A stretch of 64,000 nt of DNA from an endosymbiont 'TC1' of Trimyema compressum (GTDB lineage Bacteria; Bacillota; TC1): the NCBI RefSeq assembly GCF_001584725.1, contig NZ_CP014606.1, positions 1,207,501 through 1,271,500 on the forward strand. The letters are read 5' to 3'. Made by a program: the position numbers and the translations under genes. Below the pieces are notes generated by a model. The model did not search any database. It was not told the DNA's origin and saw only the letters and a program-made list of their open reading frames with translations. Positions 55,680 through 64,000 of the stretch are shown piece by piece (the first letter of the stretch is position 1; the number at the start of each line of letters is the position of its first letter).

Positions 55680-56293
55680 GTTTTTTCTCCTTTAAGGGAC
55701 TTCATTATTTTTTTCCTACTTCTATCTATAGCATTGTAGACAGACTTAATTGGCAGATCTAGTTTTCTGGCCATTTTACTAAATTTTTCACCATTCATAT
55801 ACCCTAAAAATACAGTCCATTCTAAAAGGCTCAGCTCATTTTTAATTGTTTTTTCAATTAAGTTTGCTTGCTCTTTTCCTAGGATAATATCCTCTGGATT
55901 CATACTATTGTCTACACCTAACATCTCCTCAAAAGTCATTTCTGATTCATCAGATACTTTTTGACTAAAAGAAAGACTGGTATTTAATAGTTGATTTTTT
56001 TGACAATTGGCTGAACGAATTGCCGTAATAATCTGTCTTTTTATACATAGTGATGCAAAGTTTCTGAAAGAGGTTTTTTCTTTTTCCTTAAAGCTATGAA
56101 TCCCCTTGTAAAGCCCTATGAGACCCTCTTGTAACAAATCATCACTGTCACCACCTATAATAAAATAGGAATAGGATTTACTGCGTACAAAATTTCTATA
56201 TTTTTCTAAAAGGAAATGTTCTGCACCCCTATCGCCATCTTGAGCTAATAAAGCAATTTTTTCATCTGTAAAATCTTTAAATTGTTCCTTCAT
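55676..56293 (-). CDS. sigH: RNA polymerase sigma factor SigH (Spo0H)
   Basis: Sigma-70-family factor of the SigH type, which in Firmicutes directs early sporulation, competence or transition-state genes. Region 2 is clear (AEHFLLEKYRNFVRSKSYSY, DDLLQEGLIGLYKGIHSF, FASLCIKRQIITAIRSA). Region 4 has LLEWTVFLGYMNGEKFSKMA and the HTH KSVYNAIDRSRKKI. At 205 aa it is about normal. It follows yacP in the conserved cluster. The usual rpmG-secE-nusG genes do not follow; fdhD does. Confidence 0.92.
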   Translation of the reverse strand: MKEQFKDFTDEKIALLAQDGDRGAEHFLLEKYRNFVRSKSYSYFIIGGDSDDLLQEGLIGLYKGIHSFKEKEKTSFRNFASLCIKRQIITAIRSANCQKNQLLNTSLSFSQKVSDESEMTFEEMLGVDNSMNPEDIILGKEQANLIEKTIKNELSLLEWTVFLGYMNGEKFSKMARKLDLPIKSVYNAIDRSRKKIMKSLKGEKT

Positions 56294-56307
56294 TAACTTT
56301 CTCCTCG

Positions 56308-56832
56308 CTACTTTCTTCTTCTAATAGCTTCTAATAAGCACCAAGTATCTTCAGAAACTACTGTATTTAATGTATTTCGGCAGTAATCATTATTTTCCCT
56401 TTTATTTTCCCTATCTGCTATTGATTTAAAACAGTATGCTAGCTCATTGCACGTTAAGCGACTAGCACCGTAGGAAAACACCATTTTTTGCAATAGATTA
56501 TCATCTGTTACTACAGCTAAACTCTCTCTTTGCTCTTTAGGGGTTTGACTAATAATAAATTCAATTCTTTCATCAGCAGTTTCTCCTGTTTTTGTATACA
56601 AAACAAGTAATGAAGGTGACTCTTCAATAGCCTCGCCCTCATTACCTGCTAATAAATATGCATCAAAAACAATAATGCCTTTTTGATCTGAATAACCTAA
56701 ATAATTTGCAACTTCTCTAACTAGTTTTGTTCTTGCAAAATCAACTGAATCATCTTCATTTTCCATTAAATACTTAGTTTCTTCCCATTGGTACAGCATA
56801 TTATAACCATCTATTATCAGCGTTTTGTTCAC
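56308..56832 (-). CDS. rae1: NYN-domain ribonuclease (YacP/Rae1 family)
   Basis: The PIN-like NYN fold starts with TLIIDGYNMLYQWEE (first metal Asp) and continues with IIVFDAYLLAGNEGE, ERIEFIISQ and LAVVTDDNLLQKM (later acidic ligands). In B. subtilis this family cleaves mRNA in the ribosomal A site. At 174 aa it is full length. It is placed between rlmB and sigH, as in Bacillus and Clostridia. Confidence 0.9.
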   Translation of the reverse strand: MNKTLIIDGYNMLYQWEETKYLMENEDDSVDFARTKLVREVANYLGYSDQKGIIVFDAYLLAGNEGEAIEESPSLLVLYTKTGETADERIEFIISQTPKEQRESLAVVTDDNLLQKMVFSYGASRLTCNELAYCFKSIADRENKRENNDYCRNTLNTVVSEDTWCLLEAIRRRK

Positions 56833-56836
56833 AATC

Positions 56837-57574
56837 TTACTCCTGGGAATCTCGATAAACGCTATAGATTAAAATACCTGTAGCTACACTTACATTTAAA
56901 GAACCTACAGTTTTCTTTTGAGGAATGGAAACTAGTCTATCACAGTTTTTCTTAACAATAGAACTTAAGCCTTTGCCTTCATTGCCAACAACCAAAGCAA
57001 GAGGCCCTTCTAATTTAGTCTTGAAAATATTTGATTTTCCATCTTGATGGCTACCAAAAACCCAATAATCCTCTTTTTTTAGAGTATCTATTGTCTGAAC
57101 TAAATTCTTAACCTGAATAATAGGCAAATGAAATACAGCGCCAACTGAAACTTTCATAACAGTACTTGTAACCCGAACACTTCTGTTCTCTGGAATAATA
57201 ATGCCATGAACTCCACCACATAAGGCAGTTCTCACAATGGCTCCAAAATTATGGGTATCCTCTAGATGGTCCAGAATAATAAAGAATCCTTTTTCTCTGT
57301 TTTCCTTAACAGATGCAATGGTTTCATCAAAATTAGCATATTTAAAGGGTGGCATAACAGCCACAATACCTTGATGGCTTGTACCTTCTATTAAATCATC
57401 TAACTCAAAGGAATCTTTAGGAATAAAAGGAATATTTTGAGTCCTAGCAAAGCCTCTAATATCTTCACTAACTCTATCTTCTTTTCTTTTTTCTACAAAT
57501 ATTTCTTTTATAGGTATCCCTGCTTTTAAAGCTTCAAGAATACTATTTTTACCAGGGATATATTCTACTCTCAT
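56837..57574 (-). CDS. rlmB: 23S rRNA (guanosine2251-2'-O)-methyltransferase
   Basis: SpoU/TrmH family knot methyltransferase. The N-terminal substrate-binding domain reads EYIPGKNSILEALKAGIPIK. The SPOUT domain has LDHLEDTHNFGAIVRTA (motif 1), LVVGNEGKGLS (motif 2) and VSIPQKKTVGSLNVSVATGI (motif 3, which forms the knot). At 245 aa it is full length. It overlaps thyX by 4 bases. Confidence 0.95.
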   Translation of the reverse strand: MRVEYIPGKNSILEALKAGIPIKEIFVEKRKEDRVSEDIRGFARTQNIPFIPKDSFELDDLIEGTSHQGIVAVMPPFKYANFDETIASVKENREKGFFIILDHLEDTHNFGAIVRTALCGGVHGIIIPENRSVRVTSTVMKVSVGAVFHLPIIQVKNLVQTIDTLKKEDYWVFGSHQDGKSNIFKTKLEGPLALVVGNEGKGLSSIVKKNCDRLVSIPQKKTVGSLNVSVATGILIYSVYRDSQE

Positions 57575-58257
57575 TCTACCTCCTGGAAAAACTCATCTGT
57601 TGTTACAATATGAGCATAATTATTTTCTGAAAAATTAGTATCGTACGTTATATCCATAAATAAAGGAGGTAATTCCTTCTGTAAGTGACGCAGAAGTGGA
57701 ATGGCAACTTCCTTAATTTGTGGATGTGCAGCCACCTGACATCTTAACTGGAAAAAATTCCTTAAGGAGCGGTAGTTCATAGTCACAACAATTTCAGTTT
57801 TTAAACTGTTAGGTAATATTGAACGTGCTTCCTCTGGTTTTGCACCTGCATCTAATAAACTAAAATAACTGTTCTCAATATAACTCATTGCTTCTTCCCA
57901 AATAGTCTGTTTATCTTCTTTAAAAAACGCTGGCTTAATTACAGTTATTTCTCTGCCAAACTTTTCTTTACTATAATTGCAATAACGAGTAGATTCTTGA
58001 CTATAACTGGCCATTCTATGTCGGACCAATTCATGACTTACCCCTCTGTCAATTACAAATAAAATAGATAATTTTTCATGTTCTAACACTGATTCATGGT
58101 TCTTGGCAATAATGGTTTTAAGTAAACCATGGCCACCCTCTTCCAGTGAAAATTTATCCTCTGATTTATAACACACTCTGCCATAGCGTTCAAGTCTTTT
58201 TAATGCATTTTTCCCATCGATAACTGGTACTTTTAAATGGGCTTTTTCAACTCTCAT
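57571..58257 (-). CDS. thyX: FAD-dependent thymidylate synthase
   Basis: ThyX makes dTMP from dUMP with methylenetetrahydrofolate and reduced FAD. The signature RHRMASYSQESTRY (RHRxxSxxxxSxR) is at about residues 81-94. The C-terminal NYRSLRNFFQLRCQVAAHPQ carries the nucleotide-binding Arg/His. At 228 aa it is full length. It is inserted between mrnC and rlmB, a placement common in Clostridia. Confidence 0.96.
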   Translation of the reverse strand: MRVEKAHLKVPVIDGKNALKRLERYGRVCYKSEDKFSLEEGGHGLLKTIIAKNHESVLEHEKLSILFVIDRGVSHELVRHRMASYSQESTRYCNYSKEKFGREITVIKPAFFKEDKQTIWEEAMSYIENSYFSLLDAGAKPEEARSILPNSLKTEIVVTMNYRSLRNFFQLRCQVAAHPQIKEVAIPLLRHLQKELPPLFMDITYDTNFSENNYAHIVTTDEFFQEVE

Positions 58258-58259
58258 AT

Positions 58260-58649
58260 CTAACTCCCTTCAACCATTCTAAAAAAATCACTGAGCAATT
58301 CTTTCAAGCGTTCTTCTCTTTTCATTAAATAAAGGTATCCAAAAAGAGCTTCAACACCTGTGCTTTTTCTATAAGCATTCATATCAGCATTTCTTGGTAT
58401 TTTTTTCTTTTGGTTTCTACCTCTTTTTAAGACATCGACTTCTTCTTCAGTTAATCGGTCTTCAATTCTATTATAAAATTGGCCTTGAGTATAGGCATTT
58501 ACATAAGCAACAGCCTTCTTATGAAGAACATCTATTCTATAAGGTCCACTCATTACCACTCTTTCTCTTACATAAATCTCCAGTAACGCATCTCCTAAGT
58601 AGGCTAAAGATAATGGAGACATTAATGCAACATCTACTTCTTTTTCCAT
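58260..58649 (-). CDS. mrnC: Mini-ribonuclease III
   Basis: Single RNase III catalytic domain without a dsRNA-binding domain; it matures 23S rRNA ends. The N-terminus SPLSLAYLGDALLEIYVRE carries the catalytic Asp/Glu set. RNADMNAYRKSTGVEALFGY is the second acidic motif. At 129 aa the length is typical. Its start lies inside the end of cysS (16 bases overlap). Confidence 0.95.
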   Translation of the reverse strand: MEKEVDVALMSPLSLAYLGDALLEIYVRERVVMSGPYRIDVLHKKAVAYVNAYTQGQFYNRIEDRLTEEEVDVLKRGRNQKKKIPRNADMNAYRKSTGVEALFGYLYLMKREERLKELLSDFFRMVEGS

Positions 58650-60058
58650 TGAGTGCCCTCTTTAGTATCTAAAATTTCGATACCTAATTCAGCTAATGCA
58701 TCTCTAATTTTATCAGCATAGGCAAAGTTCTTCTCATCTCTTGCCATTTTTCTAATATCAATTACGATTGACATTAAATCATCCGATAAATTATGGGCTT
58801 CACTAACTTCTAAAAGTTCTGCTTCTTTTTCATAAGGTAGAATACCAAAAACAGTTTCCAAATATTCTTTGAAAATTTCATACCCTTTAAGCAATGCTTT
58901 TTTACCAGCAGTATTTTCCTTTAAAGCTTTTCCTACTGCTTTTCCTGCTTCAAAAAAATAACTGAAAGCTAAAGCAGTATTAAGATCATCTTGTAAAGCC
59001 TTCTCTATTTTTTCTTCTAATCTATTAAAGAAATTTTCCAATGTATCTTTATCGCTGTCAATACCTTCTGCAACAGCGTTACCCAGTATTTCATATGTTC
59101 TATTTAGGCGAATTAAAGCTTTTTCACTTCCTTTTAGAGCATTATCGTTAAAATCAATTGGACTTCTATAGTGAGTAGATAATAAAAAGTAGCGAATAAC
59201 TTCTCCTGAAAAATCTTTTAAAACATCTCTTACTAAAAAAAAGTTTCCTAATGATTTACTCATCTTGTCTTTATTAACAGTAATAAAACCATTGTGAACC
59301 CAATAATTAACAAACTGTTTTCCAGAGAAACCTTCAGATTGAGCTATCTCATTCTCATGATGAGGAAAAATTAAATCTTGACCACCACCATGAATATCCA
59401 AAGTATCACCTTTAATATATTTTAAGCTCATTGCTGAACATTCAATATGCCAGCCTGGTCTCCCTTTGCCCCATGGACTTTCCCAAGAGACTTCTCCCTC
59501 TTTCGCACTTTTCCATAAAGCAAAATCGAGAGGATCTCTTTTAATGGACCCTACTTCAACACGGGCCCCTGATTGTAGATCATCAATATTTCTGCCAGAT
59601 AATTTACCATACTGAGGATATTTTCGTACTTCAAAATACACATCATCCTGAGCCTCATAGGCTAAACCTTTTTTTACTAATCCTTCAACTAAATGAATAA
59701 TATCATTCATATGCTCACTGACTTTAGGATAAACCGTTGCAGGCATTACACCTAGACTAGCTGAATCTTTTTCGTATTCTTTAATATAAGTAGCTGCAAT
59801 TTCAAGAGCTGGAATGCCTTCTTCTTTTCCTTTGTTAATAATTTTATCATCTACATCCGTATAATTTTGAATGAAAGTAACATCATAACCTAAATGAATA
59901 AAATACTTTCTCATTGCATCAAAAACAATCATAGGACGAGCATTTCCTATATGGATGTAGTTATAGGTTGTTGGTCCACACACATACATATTAATCTCTT
60001 TTTCATGTATTGGAACAAAATTCTCTTTTTTTCTTGTTAATGTGTTATATAGTTTCAT
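58634..60058 (-). CDS. cysS: Cysteine--tRNA ligase
   Basis: Class I synthetase with CGPTTYNYIHIGNARP (HIGN motif, first zinc Cys), [18 protein letters not shown] (second zinc Cys) and GGGQDLIFPHHENE (His ligands). At about 474 aa it is full length. The open frame extends to a TTG at 60085, but the ATG at 60058, 12 bases after AAAGGA, gives the expected MKLYNTLTRKKE. It starts 1 base after the ispF stop. Confidence 0.96.
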   Translation of the reverse strand: MKLYNTLTRKKENFVPIHEKEINMYVCGPTTYNYIHIGNARPMIVFDAMRKYFIHLGYDVTFIQNYTDVDDKIINKGKEEGIPALEIAATYIKEYEKDSASLGVMPATVYPKVSEHMNDIIHLVEGLVKKGLAYEAQDDVYFEVRKYPQYGKLSGRNIDDLQSGARVEVGSIKRDPLDFALWKSAKEGEVSWESPWGKGRPGWHIECSAMSLKYIKGDTLDIHGGGQDLIFPHHENEIAQSEGFSGKQFVNYWVHNGFITVNKDKMSKSLGNFFLVRDVLKDFSGEVIRYFLLSTHYRSPIDFNDNALKGSEKALIRLNRTYEILGNAVAEGIDSDKDTLENFFNRLEEKIEKALQDDLNTALAFSYFFEAGKAVGKALKENTAGKKALLKGYEIFKEYLETVFGILPYEKEAELLEVSEAHNLSDDLMSIVIDIRKMARDEKNFAYADKIRDALAELGIEILDTKEGTQWKKK

Positions 60059-60059
60059 T

Positions 60060-60545
60060 TTATTTTGATATCCTTTCTTTTTCAATTAAACAAATGGCTT
60101 TACAAGCAATACCTTCTCCTTTACCTGTAAATCCCAATCCTTCTTCTGTTGTTGCTTTTATATTAATTTTTGAATTCTCAATTTGCAGAACATCAGCTAT
60201 TTTTTCTTTCATAGTTTCAATATAAGGAGCCATCTTAGGCTTTTCAGCAATAATAATTGCATCAATATTGCCAATTACGTATTTTTCTTCAACTAACATT
60301 TTAAATACAAGCCCTAAAAGATCCAAACTATCCGCCCCTTTATATGTCTGGTCAGTATCAGGAAAATGAGTGCCAATATCACCTATTCCTAAGGCTCCTA
60401 ACAAAGCATCCATAATAGTATGGATTAATACATCGGCATCAGAATGACCAGCTAAACCTTTACAATAAGGTATGGTAACACCACCTAATATTAATGGTCT
60501 ATCCTCTACTAAAGCATGAACATCATATCCAATTCCAACTTTCAT
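60060..60545 (-). CDS. ispF: 2-C-methyl-D-erythritol 2,4-cyclodiphosphate synthase
   Basis: Enzyme of the MEP isoprenoid pathway. GIGYDVHAL has the zinc Asp/His. [20 protein letters not shown] and [11 protein letters not shown] are the family signatures. At 161 aa it is full length. It overlaps ispD by one base (TAATG). Confidence 0.97.
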   Translation of the reverse strand: MKVGIGYDVHALVEDRPLILGGVTIPYCKGLAGHSDADVLIHTIMDALLGALGIGDIGTHFPDTDQTYKGADSLDLLGLVFKMLVEEKYVIGNIDAIIIAEKPKMAPYIETMKEKIADVLQIENSKINIKATTEEGLGFTGKGEGIACKAICLIEKERISK

Positions 60546-61213
60546 TATTTCCTCCTTAATATTGCCTCAGCAATTATTAAATCGAAAGGCGTAGTAATCT
60601 TAATATTCTCCTCGTCATTTAACACAGTAACTACTTTTCCGCCAACTGCTTCAATTAATGAAGCATCATCAGTCATCTGATAGTTGTTCATTTTCTGTAA
60701 TGCCTTTTTATAAAAGTCTAAATCAACGATTTGGGGAGTTCCAGCTCCATAGAGAAAATCCCTATCTAACGTTTTCACTACTCTGTTATTTTCAACTTTC
60801 TTAATAGTATTCTTTATAGGTATAACTGGAATCACACATTGTCCTTTTTCAATTTCAATGAGTAGCTGTTCCACTAGTTTTCTAGAAATAAACGGACGAA
60901 CACCATCATGAATCGCCACCCACTTAGTGCCTTTAGGCAATAGGTCTAAACCATTCTTAACAGAATCTTGTCTAGTCTTTCCATTTTCTGCATATTCTAT
61001 TTCTATACTAGGCCTTAATGGTTCTAAAAAGCCTCTTGCCTTTTCTTCATAAATTGGATCTAAAACTAAAATACATTCTTTCACGCCAGCCTTTACTAAT
61101 GTTTCTACAGTATGATACAAAATGGGTTTTCCGTCAATTAAAAGATATTGCTTTGGCTCAGTTGAACCTAATCTTTTTCCCGGACCTCCTGCAACTACAA
61201 TAAAAGGAATCAT
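60545..61213 (-). CDS. ispD: 2-C-methyl-D-erythritol 4-phosphate cytidylyltransferase
   Basis: Third enzyme of the MEP pathway, forming CDP-ME from CTP. The N-terminal nucleotide loop [18 protein letters not shown] and the signature [12 protein letters not shown] are present, with [10 protein letters not shown] near the end. At 222 aa it is full length. It overlaps yacL by 4 bases. Confidence 0.96.
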   Translation of the reverse strand: MIPFIVVAGGPGKRLGSTEPKQYLLIDGKPILYHTVETLVKAGVKECILVLDPIYEEKARGFLEPLRPSIEIEYAENGKTRQDSVKNGLDLLPKGTKWVAIHDGVRPFISRKLVEQLLIEIEKGQCVIPVIPIKNTIKKVENNRVVKTLDRDFLYGAGTPQIVDLDFYKKALQKMNNYQMTDDASLIEAVGGKVVTVLNDEENIKITTPFDLIIAEAILRRK

Positions 61214-62283
61214 TCGTCATTTTCTCCTTTTAGCTTAGCAAATATTAAACGACCGGCTGAGGTCTGCATAATGCTCGTTACAGTAAGCTGGACATCTTGA
61301 CCAACAAGATTTTCCCCATCCTCAATAATAATCATTGTGCCATCACCTAAATAAGCGACACCCTGATTGTTTTCTTTTCCTTTTTTAATTACTCTTGAGA
61401 AAAAATCTTCTCCTGGCAATAAAACAGGTTTTAAAGCATTTGCTAATTCATTAATATTCAAAACATGAACCCCTTGAACAACAGCAACTTTATTAAGATT
61501 AAAATCATTTGTTAGTAGTAGCCCTCGTTCCATAGTTGCTAAACGGACAAGCTTAGAATCCACCTCAACTATATCACCAAAATCTTTTTCCCCTGTTTCC
61601 ATAATTTCTAAAGGCATATTTTTCTCAGTTTGGATTTTTTTTATTGCATCTAGTCCTCGTCGGCCTCTGTTCCTTTTTAAACTATCTTCGGAATCAGCAA
61701 TTTTTTGAAGTTCATCTAACACAAAATCAGGTATAATAAGGTGTCCTTCTATAAAGCCAGTTTTCACAAGATCTACAATTCTACCATCAATTAAAACACT
61801 TGTATCCACAAATTTATCGTTACTCTTACTGTCCTTTTTCTTTTTTTGACTAAAAATAGACAGTATTTCATCCTTTCTCTTAATAGCCATAAACCCACCT
61901 AAATAAGCAAATAAAATACTAACTGCTACATTTAGGTAAGGCCCAATTAAAGGAAGGCCTTGAATAGAAATACCCAGTAATAGGGCTAAAACTAAACCAA
62001 GGATTGCCCCTCCTCCTGTTATCAATAAATCTGCAATTGAACGATTGCTACTAGTAGCTACAATAGCCCTTACAATACCTCGTAATAGCTTGGCTAAAAA
62101 ATAGGCGATTAAGACAGAAACTAAAATTTCAATAATAATAATAAAAAAAAATAATGCCGGATGTATCACAATATTAAAAACATATTGCAATAGATAAAAT
62201 GATGAGAAAAACAAAGCACTACCAATAACCAATACTGTTAATGCAAAGATAAAAGTTTTTAAAAAATTCGGTTTTCTTTCCAT
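61210..62283 (-). CDS. PIN/TRAM-domain membrane protein (YacL family)
   Basis: Four membrane helices (about residues 10-125) are followed by a cytoplasmic PIN nuclease-like domain (FVDTSVLIDGRIVDLVKTGF with metal Asp, LVLTNDFNL-like LLLTNDFNLNKVAVVQ) and a C-terminal TRAM RNA-binding domain (GVAYLGDGTMIIIEDGEN). The ATG at 62283 is preferred to a GTG at 62292 that touches the ribosome site. At about 357 aa the length is as in YacL, whose role in RNA metabolism is not settled. Gene order radA-yacL-ispD is conserved. Confidence 0.92.
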   Translation of the reverse strand: MERKPNFLKTFIFALTVLVIGSALFFSSFYLLQYVFNIVIHPALFFFIIIIEILVSVLIAYFLAKLLRGIVRAIVATSSNRSIADLLITGGGAILGLVLALLLGISIQGLPLIGPYLNVAVSILFAYLGGFMAIKRKDEILSIFSQKKKKDSKSNDKFVDTSVLIDGRIVDLVKTGFIEGHLIIPDFVLDELQKIADSEDSLKRNRGRRGLDAIKKIQTEKNMPLEIMETGEKDFGDIVEVDSKLVRLATMERGLLLTNDFNLNKVAVVQGVHVLNINELANALKPVLLPGEDFFSRVIKKGKENNQGVAYLGDGTMIIIEDGENLVGQDVQLTVTSIMQTSAGRLIFAKLKGENDE

Positions 62284-62346
62284 TACAAACACTCTCCTTT
62301 CTTATTTCTAAATTCTTTTAATTATATCATATTATAACCTATTAGC

Positions 62347-63711
62347 CTATTTTTCTCTCTTAAAAAATAGGCTAACCGCTTCTTGAATTGTCTCTACTGG
62401 AATTACATCAATGCCATAGGTATTTTTCTTTATTTTATTATTTTTAGGTACTATAATCTTTTCGAAACCTAGTTTCTCACCTTCCTGGATCCTTTTTTCA
62501 AGTTGGTAAACCCCTCTTACTTCTCCTGTAAGTCCAACCTCCCCTACTAACAATGTATCCTTATGAATAGGCACATTATAAAGACTGGAAATTAAAGCAA
62601 TACAAATTCCTAAATCCAAACCTCTATCATCAACTTTTAATCCGCCAACGACATTGAAATAAATATCATTTTTCCCCATAGCGAAACGTATTTTCTTTTC
62701 TAGAACAGCTGTGAGGAGTAATACTCTATTGGTATCTAAGCCTGTAGCTAAACGCCTTGGTACTGCAAAAGAAGTTTCTGTAGTTAAGGCCTGCAATTCA
62801 ACTAACAATGCCCTAGTCCCCTCTAAAATGGGCACAATGACTGAACCTGGAACTGGTGCAGTTCCATCGGATAAAAAATATTGAGAGGGATTGGCTATTT
62901 CTCGGAGTCCCTCTTTACTCATTTCAAAAACACCTATTTCATCGGTACTCCCAAAACGGTTTTTACCACTTCGAATTAAGCGATAAAAATAGTCTTTATC
63001 CCCTTCTAAATAAAGAACCGTATCCACCATATGCTCTAACACTTTAGGTCCTGCAATATTCCCTGACTTAGTCACATGGCCTACTACAAAAACAGTTCTA
63101 CCTTGCCCTTTGGCCACTTTCATTAAAGCTAATGTGCTTTCTCTCACCTGACCAACACTGCCAGGAGCGCCACTCATATCTTCCATATAAACAGTTTGAA
63201 TAGAATCCACAATAATATAATTGGGGTCAATGGTTTTAATACTTTCTAAAATACCCATCATATTGTTTTCAGCTAACAAATACAGCTGCTTTCCTTCTAA
63301 ACCCAAACGCTCTGCTCGCATCTTAATTTGTCTTAACGATTCCTCTCCAGAAATATATAACACTTTTTCATTTGTACCTAAAGTAGAAGCAACTTGAATA
63401 AGAAGAGTTGATTTACCAATACCTGGGTCTCCACTAATTAATGACAGTGAACCTTTTACAATACCGCCACCTAATACCCGATCTAATTCTTTTATACCTG
63501 TCTCTTTCCTCTTATAGTCTTCAATGCTAACCTCTTTTAAAAGAGTAGATTTTCTAAATTCTTTTTCTCCAATAGGTACTTGACCTTTACCTTCTTCAAA
63601 AATAGTTTCTTTAACAAAGCTATTCCAGCTTTGACAGCCGGGGCATTTTCCAAGCCATTTTTGAGAAATACTACCGCATTCTTGACAAAAATAATGAGTT
63701 TTATGTTTCAT
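62347..63711 (-). CDS. radA: DNA repair protein RadA
   Basis: RadA (Sms) is a RecA-like branch-migration helicase in recombination. The N-terminal zinc finger is CQECGSISQKWLGKCPGC. Walker A is GDPGIGKSTLL (about residue 95). The RadA-specific motif is KNRFG (SGKNRFGSTDE). The C-terminal Lon-protease-like domain carries ALTTETSFAVPRRLATGLD. At 454 aa it is full length. Its start overlaps the phosphoesterase gene by 11 bases. Confidence 0.97.
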   Translation of the reverse strand: MKHKTHYFCQECGSISQKWLGKCPGCQSWNSFVKETIFEEGKGQVPIGEKEFRKSTLLKEVSIEDYKRKETGIKELDRVLGGGIVKGSLSLISGDPGIGKSTLLIQVASTLGTNEKVLYISGEESLRQIKMRAERLGLEGKQLYLLAENNMMGILESIKTIDPNYIIVDSIQTVYMEDMSGAPGSVGQVRESTLALMKVAKGQGRTVFVVGHVTKSGNIAGPKVLEHMVDTVLYLEGDKDYFYRLIRSGKNRFGSTDEIGVFEMSKEGLREIANPSQYFLSDGTAPVPGSVIVPILEGTRALLVELQALTTETSFAVPRRLATGLDTNRVLLLTAVLEKKIRFAMGKNDIYFNVVGGLKVDDRGLDLGICIALISSLYNVPIHKDTLLVGEVGLTGEVRGVYQLEKRIQEGEKLGFEKIIVPKNNKIKKNTYGIDVIPVETIQEAVSLFFKREK

Positions 63712-64000
63712 TATTCATTCCTTCCTCTTTATTAAGTGTAACAACAATAACTTCAGCATTATCATTTATTCTAAAAGCTAATTTACCACTGCCAAGTCCT
63801 CTGCTAACAATCATTTTAGTTCCATTTTCTTCATATACACCACTTTGATATTTAGGAAATAATCCTTGTCCTGATGATAAAACACCGCCAACAAACGGAA
63901 GCCTAATTTGACCACCATGGGCATGTCCACTAAATACTAAATCAATAGGATAATCCTTATATAATGGCATCTGTTCTGGCCGGTGGATAAAAGTATTGTA
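63701..64000 (-). CDS. Metallophosphoesterase (YkuE-like), 3' part only
   Basis: Only the C-terminal ~99 residues are in the window; the gene continues beyond 64000. The frame reads NTFIHRPEQMPLYKDYPIDL and VFSGHAHGGQIRLPF, where GHAHGGQ is the last metal-binding motif of calcineurin-like phosphoesterases. The end SRGLGSGKLAFRINDNAEVI is typical of YkuE/YaeI-type enzymes. The N-terminal metal motifs cannot be checked. Confidence 0.88.
   Translation of the reverse strand, partial: YNTFIHRPEQMPLYKDYPIDLVFSGHAHGGQIRLPFVGGVLSSGQGLFPKYQSGVYEENGTKMIVSRGLGSGKLAFRINDNAEVIVVTLNKEEGMNNET

Overview
The window looks like a chromosome segment of a low-GC, Gram-positive anaerobe of the class Clostridia. 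The base composition is strongly AT-rich. Promoters are sigma-A-like (TTGACA / TATAAT) and ribosome binding sites are strong GGAGG types. It carries a T-box leader before thrS, the radA-yacL-ispD-ispF-cysS-mrnC-thyX-rlmB-yacP-sigH gene order, gatCAB behind pcrA-ligA, and a SCIFF ranthipeptide precursor with its radical SAM maturase. The species cannot be named from sequence alone. No rRNA, tRNA, CRISPR array or prophage was seen.

Layout. 1-8.2 kb: two class A penicillin-binding proteins flanking tyrS, then an LtaS-like phosphoglycerol transferase, all cell-envelope genes apart from tyrS. 8.2-9.7 kb: a small unknown gene and a relic of an IS3-family element. 9.7-17 kb: pcrA-ligA-gatC-gatA-gatB operon (minus strand). 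17-26 kb: a broken unknown gene, a small XRE regulator, then lgt, rsmA, tex, coaE, mutM and polA (minus strand). 26.2-37 kb: a decay zone. A nucleoside-type BMP/ABC importer and adenine deaminase, a HEAT-like gene, two GyrI-like genes, a VanY-like peptidase, an esterase and another unknown gene are almost all broken by frameshifts or stops. 37-42.6 kb: asnB, divergent from scfA (SCIFF)-scfB (maturase)-trxB-htrA. 42.6-47.6 kb: a second relic of the same IS, a regulator-like acidic protein, a thermonuclease with an altered end, a hydrolase ghost, a small membrane protein, and thrS with its T-box. 47.9-54.1 kb: a second decay zone with an LPXTG leucine-rich-repeat surface protein and a YnjB/C/D/F-like transporter operon. 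54.9-64 kb: the intact radA-to-sigH operon ending in fdhD.

Main themes. (1) Housekeeping genes over roughly 38 kb show no frameshift, whereas accessory genes carry dozens. Homopolymer slippage therefore looks like real decay of uptake, salvage and surface functions rather than general sequence error. (2) Both IS relics sit exactly inside the loop of a bidirectional intrinsic terminator between convergent genes, which suggests an insertion preference for terminator hairpins. Each also carries an internal hairpin whose stem differs by compensatory base pairs between the two copies. (3) The SCIFF precursor is separated from its maturase by an intrinsic terminator, and the maturase gene overlaps a thioredoxin reductase gene, giving a compact thiol/peptide-modification operon.

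All calls come from reading the sequence; no database search was run.
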